Source: Candidatus Tayloriibacteriota bacterium
Lineage (GTDB): Bacteria; Patescibacteriota; Minisyncoccia; Phycocordibacterales; JAKAEA01
Assembly: GCA_029288535.1 (NCBI GenBank)
Contig: JARIGY010000044.1
Location: forward strand, 1-6,450
DNA length: 6,450 nt
Reading direction: 5' to 3'
Shown here: positions 1 through 4,224 of the stretch, piece by piece
Layout: every line of letters starts with the position of its first letter
How positions within the stretch are numbered: position 1 is the first letter of the stretch
Notes under the pieces: generated by a model
What the model saw: the letters and a program-made list of their open reading frames with translations, nothing else
Databases searched by the model: none
Told to the model about the DNA's origin: nothing
Translations under genes and position numbers: made by a program

Positions 1-1
1 T

Positions 2-316
2 AACAAAACACTGCTGCTCGCTTCGACGACCGACAAAAAGCTGTTTGATGTCGCTTCTGACGGCATTGGTTTTGTATATGTCTTCCCGAACAAAGGCATT
101 TATACGTTTGAGATCCATGGCCACGATCCTGTCGCTTCAAAAACATTTGCCCTTGTGTTTAACGTGCGCGTCGACAGGACAAACTCTGCGCAGAACGCCA
201 CGACTGTGGTCGATTCGCTGACCCACATCTTTTTTCATCACGGTGAGCACATTATCATTTTTGGTCTGGCTTTTATTATCGGAGTAATATTAACCTTTAA
301 AAATAGGAAAAAATAA
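2..316 (+). CDS. C-terminal part of a membrane-anchored protein with a His-rich juxtamembrane segment (partial)
   Basis: The frame is open from the window edge to a TAA at 314-316, giving 104 residues with no start, so the N-terminus lies outside. The visible part begins with a beta-rich stretch (about 1-58, including VFPNKGIYTFEIHGHDP) that reads like the end of an Ig/FixH/YtkA-like extracytoplasmic domain. A linker follows, then a His cluster (HIFFHHGEH, about residues 75-83), one hydrophobic helix (about 84-98) and a basic tail KNRKK. This suggests an outside domain held by a C-terminal membrane anchor. Only 1 nt separates it from the YcnI-family gene, so the two are very probably co-transcribed. 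The histidines and this neighbour hint at metal (copper) handling, which is inference. I do not recognise the family; the reading frame itself is well supported by the codon pattern and the basic-capped helix. Confidence 0.72.
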   Translation, partial: NKTLLLASTTDKKLFDVASDGIGFVYVFPNKGIYTFEIHGHDPVASKTFALVFNVRVDRTNSAQNATTVVDSLTHIFFHHGEHIIIFGLAFIIGVILTFKNRKK

Positions 317-317
317 T

Positions 318-935
318 ATGAAAAAAATATATACATTGTATGCGTGTGCAGCTTTAGTGTCGGGTTTCTTGGTAGCAACGACAGCGTCGGCTCATGTGGT
401 AGTCAAGCCGAACACTGTCGGTATCGGCTCGTCCCAGACATTCAGCGTAGGCGTGATGACTGAAAAAGACATACCGACTGTCGGCCTGAAGCTGATCGTT
501 CCGCAAGGCCTTACTGATGTAGCGCCGAACACAAAGCCCGGCTGGAAAATAACTGAAAAAGAAACGGGAGAGGGCGAAGCTGCGGTAGTCACCGAGATCG
601 ACTGGACCGGCGGCAGCATTCCGGCCGGCGAGCGCGATGATTTCATATTCGGCGCTATCGTGCCGAGCGCCACGACTACCCTGACTTGGAAAGTCTATCA
701 GACGTATGCCGACGGTTCGGTGGTATCTTGGGACAGAAGTCCGGCCGAGACGATTACCGATTTTTCAAAAATGGGTCCGTATTCGCAGACTGACGTCATC
801 GATGACCTTTCAGTTACGCCTTCGTCTGCTGCAGACGCATCTTCAAGTCAGTCGATTTCTTTAGTATTAAGTATTATCGCGCTGGCGCTCTCGGCAGCTG
901 CTTTTGGAGTTGCCTTCCATAGGAAGAATTATTAA
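318..935 (+). CDS. YcnI-family (DUF1775) membrane-anchored protein, probable copper binding
   Basis: The product has 205 residues. A signal peptide (about 1-25) ends in TASA, so the mature protein would start at His26 in the motif AHVVVKP, the hallmark of YcnI/DUF1775 proteins. In this family the N-terminal His, with a conserved acidic residue and Trp, is reported to bind Cu(II). Candidates here are His26, Glu105 (PAGERDDF) and Trp138 (VVSWDRSPAE). The domain covers about 26-150, a Ser/Ala-rich linker follows, and a C-terminal helix (about 179-199) with tail HRKNY anchors it to the membrane. AGGA at 305-308 lies 9 nt before the ATG and supports the start. It is the second gene of an operon with the anchored protein just upstream. 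Its stop overlaps that of the convergent protease by 4 nt. Family assignment is confident; a role in copper acquisition or resistance is inferred from the family. Confidence 0.88.
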   Translation: MKKIYTLYACAALVSGFLVATTASAHVVVKPNTVGIGSSQTFSVGVMTEKDIPTVGLKLIVPQGLTDVAPNTKPGWKITEKETGEGEAAVVTEIDWTGGSIPAGERDDFIFGAIVPSATTTLTWKVYQTYADGSVVSWDRSPAETITDFSKMGPYSQTDVIDDLSVTPSSAADASSSQSISLVLSIIALALSAAAFGVAFHRKNY

Positions 936-1765
936 TGAACCGTGTACGGAGCTATATCCTTATAGACTGCGCTTATCGGGATGGAAAAGCTTGAGCCGTT
1001 TCCCTGAATATCCATAGCGACGTTGATGGCGATGACATTGCCGTTGAGGTCGAGGAGCGGTCCGCCCGAGAACCCTGGCACGATCGGCGCACTGCTTTCC
1101 ACGAGCCCTGTCAGCTTTTCAACGACATCCTGGTCGCCTGCTGTTATCGTCCGATTCAGGCCCGAAATAGTGCCGGCCGTTACTGTATTGCTCTGCTCGC
1201 CGAATGCGTTGCCGATGGCTATTACCGGCTGGCCTTTTGCCGCTTTCGTTGAAAGCGTAGCGATTGCCGGATAGGTGCCGTCGATCTTGAGAATTGCCAC
1301 GTCATTGTTCGGATCGCGATAATCGATAGTCGCGTCTTTTCGCGTGCCATCAGCCAGGACAACGGTGTAATGGGCGCTTGGATCGAATACCACATGCTTA
1401 TTCGTTGCAACGAACCCGTTGTGCGAGATGATAAACCCGCTGCCCGCGCCGACTTTTTCTTCCGCAACAGTCGGCTTATTTTCGACCGGCACATAGATGT
1501 TCATATTTTTCAGGATGGGATACTTTTCAAAAGGGTTGGCATAGACGATATTGTCTTGCGCGACCGGCTTTGAAATTTCAACCGTGACGACGGCCGGGCT
1601 TGCCTTGGAAATGGCGTTTGAGGCCAGATCCTGGATGCTCTTGTGGATGTTGGTTTGGGCAAAAGCCGGGCTTGCCGCCGATGCTGCCATAAAAAATCCG
1701 GCTATCACTGCAAAAAATACTAAAAAATTGGCATATATGATTTTTTTGATCAGTAATGTGTCCAT
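932..1765 (-). CDS. Trypsin-like (HtrA/Deg-type, S1C) serine protease without PDZ domain, secreted or membrane-anchored
   Basis: The product has 277 residues. The N-terminus is hydrophobic (about 11-36, ending SPAFAQ), a signal peptide or signal anchor that places the protease outside the cytoplasm. The catalytic triad is visible: His124 in TNKHVV, Asp155 in NNDVAIL and Ser233 in PGFSGGPL. The GAGSGFIIS motif at 107-114 is typical of HtrA proteases. The protein stops about 44 residues after the serine, so there is no PDZ domain, unlike classical DegP/DegS. The residue before the catalytic serine is Phe232, where most HtrA proteins have Asn (NSGGP). The ATG at 1763-1765 is chosen because it gives a complete signal sequence, though no Shine-Dalgarno is evident. 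It converges on the YcnI-family gene and diverges from the small secreted protein at 1894. Probable role: protein quality control or processing in the envelope (family knowledge); the substrate is unknown. Confidence 0.9.
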   Translation of the reverse strand: MDTLLIKKIIYANFLVFFAVIAGFFMAASAASPAFAQTNIHKSIQDLASNAISKASPAVVTVEISKPVAQDNIVYANPFEKYPILKNMNIYVPVENKPTVAEEKVGAGSGFIISHNGFVATNKHVVFDPSAHYTVVLADGTRKDATIDYRDPNNDVAILKIDGTYPAIATLSTKAAKGQPVIAIGNAFGEQSNTVTAGTISGLNRTITAGDQDVVEKLTGLVESSAPIVPGFSGGPLLDLNGNVIAINVAMDIQGNGSSFSIPISAVYKDIAPYTVH

Positions 1766-1782
1766 TGGAAAAGAAGTTACAG

Positions 1783-1788
1783 AGTATA
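1783..1788 (-). promoter_or_regulatory. Possible -10 element for the serine protease gene
   Basis: The minus strand reads TATACT here, 5/6 to the sigma70-type -10 consensus. Transcription would begin about 10 nt before the protease ATG, giving a very short leader, which agrees with the missing Shine-Dalgarno. No convincing -35 hexamer is seen at 16-18 nt, so this is tentative. Confidence 0.22.
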
Positions 1789-1851
1789 GACGTGAGAAAA
1801 TGTAATTCTTGCGGCATGTAAGAAAAAGCAGGGGCGAGTGTACTAATCAAT

Positions 1852-1865
1852 AGTCCAAGAGGACT
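1852..1865. repeat. Short perfect inverted repeat (AGTCC-N4-GGACT) in a divergent intergenic region
   Basis: Two 5-bp arms, AGTCC and GGACT, are separated by AAGA. They lie in the 128-nt divergent spacer between the protease and the small secreted protein gene, just upstream of a TAAAAT hexamer (1868-1873) that could be a -10 box for the plus-strand gene. It could be a small operator or a weak hairpin. The arms are short enough that chance is possible. Confidence 0.3.
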
Positions 1866-1893
1866 TTTAAAATATCAAATAAAATCAAAAATC

Positions 1894-2265
1894 ATGAAAA
1901 AAAGAAAAATGCTGGTTACCGGCAGCCTGGTCACTACGATATTGCTTGCTGGCGCCAGTACGGGCTTCGCTCAGACAGTGTCCGGCACGCTTAGTAGGAA
2001 CAAAAAAGCGCCCGCAGGCAACAGTCGGAGCGTGGGAGGCATAATGCAGCTTGAAGCGGCCGCGCTCGGCGTCGACATACCGACTCTCAAGCAGGATCTG
2101 CAGGAGAAGAAGAGGATTTCTGAAATTGTCGCAGCCCAAGGGCTGACCTTAGGCCAGTATCACCAGAATCTTATCGACCAGCTCGAAATGTTTCTTCAAA
2201 AAGGGGGATTGAGCACAGGCCAAGTGACAAGAATAAACCAGCTTATTAAAAAATTGAAATCCTAA
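1894..2265 (+). CDS. Small secreted helical protein resembling the DUF2680 family
   Basis: The product has 123 residues. A basic start (MKKRK) and hydrophobic core lead to a likely cleavage after GFA at about residue 26. A Ser/Asn/Lys-rich linker follows (about 27-48). The rest (about 50-122) has the pattern LGVDIPTLKQDL, then ISEIVAAQGLTLGQY, then a long amphipathic helix and a GGLSTGQVTRINQL segment. This matches the layout of DUF2680-like proteins (aLGl..eLk..l..G.Si..IA...G...., then a helix, then G.iT..qa..l...), where the function is unknown. The start sits in an A-rich stretch without Shine-Dalgarno; Met6 is a possible alternative, but the upstream ATG gives the better signal peptide. 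It diverges from the protease by 128 nt and overlaps the convergent receiver gene by 4 nt. Family resemblance is by eye only; the reading frame is well supported. Confidence 0.8.
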   Translation: MKKRKMLVTGSLVTTILLAGASTGFAQTVSGTLSRNKKAPAGNSRSVGGIMQLEAAALGVDIPTLKQDLQEKKRISEIVAAQGLTLGQYHQNLIDQLEMFLQKGGLSTGQVTRINQLIKKLKS

Positions 2266-2633
2266 GCTACTGCTTGGCTGCTGTATTTTTCGATAATCGA
2301 AATGAGATGCTTGCTGCTGAACGGTTTTGAGATGAACGTTTCGGCGCCGTATTTTTCGATATCGTTTCCCATGGATTGGTTTGCGGAGATGAGGACGATG
2401 GGGATATGGCTGGTGGCTTCTTTTGATTTCAGCTCCTTTGCGATCTCGCGGCCGTCCATGCCGGCAAGCATTACGTCCATGAGAATAAGATCGGGCTTGT
2501 ATGAGCGCACCAGGCTCAAAGTCTCTTCGCCTTTGAGGGTGGCTTTCGTGTCATAACCTACATTTCGCAATACCATTTCGATGCCTTTGAGTATGGGCGG
2601 ATCGTCATCTATAACTAGGATTTTTAATGCCAT
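2262..2633 (-). CDS. Single-domain (CheY-like) response regulator receiver
   Basis: The product has 123 residues and consists of one receiver domain with no output domain. The acidic pocket is Asp9-Asp10-Asp11 (VIDDD), the phosphoacceptor is Asp53 (LMDVML), the switch residue is Ser83 (LISA) and the conserved lysine is Lys103 (SKPF). The usual GADDY is replaced by GAETF. It resembles the receivers at 3856-4224 and 5568-5936 (shared DGR.I...LK....HIPI pattern) but is more divergent from them. It likely takes phosphate from a kinase and passes it on or acts through protein contact. A promoter-like pair at 2665-2694 suggests it can be transcribed separately from the HisKA-only gene 96 nt upstream. 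There is no Shine-Dalgarno before the ATG at 2633. Confidence 0.93.
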   Translation of the reverse strand: MALKILVIDDDPPILKGIEMVLRNVGYDTKATLKGEETLSLVRSYKPDLILMDVMLAGMDGREIAKELKSKEATSHIPIVLISANQSMGNDIEKYGAETFISKPFSSKHLISIIEKYSSQAVA

Positions 2634-2664
2634 GACTTTTTGTATTGATTAAGGATATGAATAT

Positions 2665-2694
2665 ATTTTACACTATGATATTGTCTGTGCTCAA
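2665..2694 (-). promoter_or_regulatory. Probable sigma70-type promoter of the single-domain receiver gene
   Basis: On the minus strand a -35-like TTGAGC (2689-2694, 4/6) and a -10-like TAAAAT (2665-2670, 5/6) are separated by 18 nt. The expected transcription start near 2658 leaves a leader of about 25 nt before the ATG at 2633. The region is AT-rich and lies between two minus-strand genes, as expected for a promoter. Confidence 0.45.
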
Positions 2695-2709
2695 GTGTAC
2701 GCTAGGAAT

Positions 2710-2726
2710 ATTAAGATTTCATTAAG
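2710..2726 (-). promoter_or_regulatory. Perfect 11-bp-period direct repeat CTTAAT-N5-CTTAAT, candidate OmpR/PhoB-type binding site
   Basis: The minus strand carries CTTAAT, five bases (GAAAT), then CTTAAT again; the plus strand reads ATTAAG-N5-ATTAAG. Tandem hexamers with 11-bp spacing are the classic target layout of winged-helix OmpR/PhoB regulators, and the plus-strand form is close to the TTTAAG-N5-TTTAAG box of streptococcal CiaR. It lies 15 bp upstream of the -35 of the receiver promoter and just past the end of the HisKA-only gene, so it is well placed for activation. A related repeat is found at 3634-3650. Binding is inferred. Confidence 0.42.
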
Positions 2727-2729
2727 TTT

Positions 2730-2930
2730 TTACCGAGTAACCCGCTCGCTCAGGCTGGCGATGATTTCGATCATTTTCTCGTTTGATTTTTCTATGTCCT
2801 CGATCATTTTCCTTTGCGTTTCGTTGAGTTCGCCGGTGCTGCCGTTCAAAAGCATTTCAGTCAATAATTTCGTGCCTGCTAGCGGGTTGCGCAGCTCATG
2901 AGAGATATATGAATAGAGGTCTTTGTCCAT
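2730..2930 (-). CDS. Stand-alone HisKA (DHp) domain protein, histidine phosphotransfer-like
   Basis: The product has only 66 residues and matches a single dimerisation/phosphoacceptor (HisKA) domain. Helix 1 carries the H-box YSYISHELRNPLAG, with phosphoacceptor His11 followed by Glu12, Asn15 and Pro16; the HExxN form is also the motif needed for phosphatase activity in HisKA kinases. Helix 2 covers about 37-62 (ETQRKMIEDIEKSNEKMIE). There is no sensor: an in-frame stop lies upstream at 2958-2960. There is no ATPase domain: TAA follows at residue 67, and only 96 nt remain before the next gene. The start lies 20 nt after the OmpR-type regulator stop, so the two are probably one transcript. It cannot phosphorylate itself; it may relay phosphate (as Spo0B does), dephosphorylate a regulator, or be a decoy. 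A deletion remnant is the alternative, but the intact domain boundaries argue against random decay. Confidence 0.8.
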   Translation of the reverse strand: MDKDLYSYISHELRNPLAGTKLLTEMLLNGSTGELNETQRKMIEDIEKSNEKMIEIIASLSERVTR

Positions 2931-2931
2931 A

Positions 2932-2955
2932 ATAATGATAATGATTATGATTATG
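2932..2955. repeat. Four tandem hexamers (ATWATG) at the regulator stop / HisKA start junction
   Basis: On the plus strand, ATAATG occurs twice and then ATTATG twice without interruption. The array spans the TAA stop of the OmpR-type regulator (2951-2953) and fills the gap to the start codon of the HisKA-only gene. It replaces any Shine-Dalgarno. Gain or loss of a unit would change the intergenic distance by 6 nt. Confidence 0.7.
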
Positions 2956-3625
2956 ATTTAATGATAAAACCCGTACCGCGCACCGTTTCGAGTATGTGCT
3001 TCGCTCCAACCCGCTCAAGTTTCTTCCGAAGGTTGGTGATATGCACATCCACTATATTGCTAAACGCGTTAACTTCAAAATCCCATACGTGGTCGAGCAG
3101 CTGGTCGCGACTGATCACCTGGCCGCAATTGCGGATAAGATACTCCAGAATGCCAAATTCCTTGAGGGTGAGTTTCAGCTCGGTATTTTTATAAGTGACC
3201 TGCTTGCTTGAAGATGACATTGCGATCCCGCGCAGCTTGAGTTCGGTCGTTATAGCTTCCCTTGGTCGCCGCAGGAGGGCTCGGACCCTGGCTGCAAGCT
3301 CCCTGATCGAAAAGGGCTTTGTCATGTAATCGTCGGCTCCGGCATCGAGCGCCCTGATCTTATGCGGAGTATCCGAAATGCCGGTAAGCATGAGGATCGG
3401 CGTAAAGATTCCTTTTTCGCGCAAGGCGATGCAGAGTTCGATGCCTGTCGTGCCGGGAAGCATGTTGTCGAAAATCATCAGGTCGTAATTGCTATGATTG
3501 ACAAGAATATGCCGCAGGGCTTTTGTGCCGTCATAAAAGCTGTCTATGGCGTAACTCTCTTTTTCGAGAGCTGCCGTCAGGCTTCCGTTCAGTATTTTAT
3601 TGTCTTCTACGATCAGGATACGCAT
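2951..3625 (-). CDS. OmpR/PhoB-family response regulator (receiver + winged-helix DNA-binding domain)
   Basis: The product has 224 residues, the normal length for the family. The receiver covers about 1-118: Glu7-Asp8 in the acidic pocket, phosphoacceptor Asp53 (FDNMLPG), Thr81 (LTG), Tyr100 and Lys103 (DYMTKPF). The C-terminal winged helix-turn-helix covers about 128-223, with LTLKEFGILEYLI, the ISRDQLLDHVWDF turn, the recognition helix region NIVDVHITNLRKKL and the wing VRGTGFII. It is the only recognisable DNA-binding output among the signalling genes here. No full-length kinase gene follows it, only the HisKA-only gene 20 nt downstream. The ATG at 3625 has no Shine-Dalgarno. A direct repeat at 3634-3650 just upstream suggests autoregulation. 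Confidence 0.96.
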   Translation of the reverse strand: MRILIVEDNKILNGSLTAALEKESYAIDSFYDGTKALRHILVNHSNYDLMIFDNMLPGTTGIELCIALREKGIFTPILMLTGISDTPHKIRALDAGADDYMTKPFSIRELAARVRALLRRPREAITTELKLRGIAMSSSSKQVTYKNTELKLTLKEFGILEYLIRNCGQVISRDQLLDHVWDFEVNAFSNIVDVHITNLRKKLERVGAKHILETVRGTGFIIKS

Positions 3626-3633
3626 GCGTCTGT

Positions 3634-3650
3634 CTTAATAGGATCTTCAT
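3634..3650 (+). promoter_or_regulatory. Direct repeat CTTAAT-N5-CTTCAT between divergent genes, candidate autoregulatory OmpR-type site
   Basis: CTTAAT (3634-3639) and CTTCAT (3645-3650) are spaced by 11 bp, as at 2710-2726. The two sites agree at 13 of 17 positions, and the last two spacer bases are AT in both. It sits in the 42-nt gap between the OmpR-type regulator and the divergent zinc ribbon gene, 9 nt before the regulator start codon. Binding there would probably repress the regulator gene or affect both divergent genes. This is inference from pattern and position. Confidence 0.35.
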
Positions 3651-3653
3651 TGT

Positions 3654-3660
3654 AGGATGA
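3654..3660 (+). promoter_or_regulatory. Ribosome binding site for the zinc ribbon gene
   Basis: The sequence AGGATGA lies 7 nt before the ATG at 3668. It is one of only two clear purine-rich Shine-Dalgarno-like sites in the window (the other is before the YcnI-family gene) and supports this start over Met10. Confidence 0.5.
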
Positions 3661-3667
3661 AATAATA

Positions 3668-3850
3668 ATGGGATACCAGTTAACATATACGCCTATGGAT
3701 ATTACAAGCCCGGCCCGCCTCGTGCTCAAATGCAAAAAGTGCCATGTGAGTTTCGTGCCCGAGTCGCGGAAGCAGACCATGTGCACCAACTGCACGATCA
3801 AGGAAGAAATCATCGCCAAAATGAAAGAACGGCAAAAAGCGGTTCGCTAG
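3668..3850 (+). CDS. Small zinc ribbon protein of unknown function
   Basis: The product has 60 residues with two CxxC knuckles, Cys22-Lys-Lys-Cys25 and Cys39-Thr-Asn-Cys42, spaced 13 residues apart as in zinc ribbons. A lysine/glutamate-rich helix follows (about 44-60, ending KERQKAVR). There is no signal peptide or membrane segment, so it is cytoplasmic. Such small ribbons often bind nucleic acid or protein, but nothing here shows which. It is divergent from the OmpR-type regulator (42 nt) and convergent with the receiver at 3856 (5-nt gap). The cysteine pattern and upstream AGGATGA make it a real gene rather than a shadow; the opposite-strand frame at 3613-3819 has no such features. The function is not recognised. 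Confidence 0.75.
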   Translation: MGYQLTYTPMDITSPARLVLKCKKCHVSFVPESRKQTMCTNCTIKEEIIAKMKERQKAVR

Positions 3851-3874
3851 CATGTTCAATGCGAATGCTTTTTT
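3849..3874 (+). terminator. Weak possible intrinsic terminator after the zinc ribbon gene
   Basis: AGCAT (3849-3853) can pair with ATGCT (3865-3869) around an 11-nt loop, followed by a run of six T. The stem is only 5 bp and overlaps the 3' end of the convergent receiver gene, so this is tentative. Confidence 0.28.
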
Positions 3875-4224
3875 AAAAGAGCGAGCAGGTCCGGGATATT
3901 GAACGGCTTGGCCAGGAAGTCGTCGGCGCCCGCTTCCTTGACGGATTTCTCTGCCCGCGGATGCGCCGAAATCATAATGACCGGTATGTGTGCCGTTGCT
4001 GGGTCGGCTTTCAATGCTTTGCAGATAGCCCTTCCGTCCTTTCCCGAAAGCAGAATGTCGAGAATGATGATATCGGGCAGCTCTTCCTTGCTGTGTTTTT
4101 TAAGCCTTTCGATATACTCGCCGTTATCGGCCAGGGTTGCATCGTAGCCGGCATACTCAAGCGTGAGCTTGAGGGCGTCGAGAATGCTCCGATCGTCTTC
4201 GATTACGAGGATTTTTTTGTTCAT
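3856..4224 (-). CDS. Single-domain response regulator receiver (receiver 2, paired with the GAF kinase)
   Basis: The product has 122 residues and is one receiver domain only. Visible residues are the acidic pocket Glu9-Asp10-Asp11 (VIEDD), phosphoacceptor Asp56 (IILDILL), Ser86 (MISAHP) and Lys106 (LAKPF). It is closely similar to the receiver at 5568-5936: both share LPD.I.LD.LLSG.DGR.I...LK, HIP.IM.SAHP and GADD.LAKPF, which points to duplication. Its ATG overlaps the TGA of the kinase at 4221 (ATGA), so translation is probably coupled and the kinase is its likely phosphodonor. With no output domain it must work by protein interaction or by passing phosphate on. Confidence 0.95.
   Translation of the reverse strand: MNKKILVIEDDRSILDALKLTLEYAGYDATLADNGEYIERLKKHSKEELPDIIILDILLSGKDGRAICKALKADPATAHIPVIMISAHPRAEKSVKEAGADDFLAKPFNIPDLLALLKKHSH

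Noticed and set aside
952..965. Hairpin CTATA-TCCT-TATAG as a terminator for the YcnI-family gene
   Set aside because: The stem is 5 bp of mostly A-T pairs with no T-run after it, and it lies in protease coding sequence.
2266..2292. Possible terminator with T-run after the DUF2680-like gene
   Set aside because: Only a 3-bp stem (AGC/GCT) can be formed before the T-rich stretch, and the sequence codes for the C-terminus of the receiver.
2634..2930. The DHp gene as a frameshifted full-length kinase
   Set aside because: The 96 nt after its stop cannot hold an ATPase domain of about 100 or more residues, and no N-, G1- or G2-box is encoded there in any frame; upstream there is an in-frame stop inside the regulator end.
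3613..3819. A 68-codon minus-strand frame opposite the zinc ribbon gene
   Set aside because: It would overlap the start of the OmpR-type regulator and has no motif, whereas the plus-strand frame has two CxxC knuckles and a ribosome binding site.
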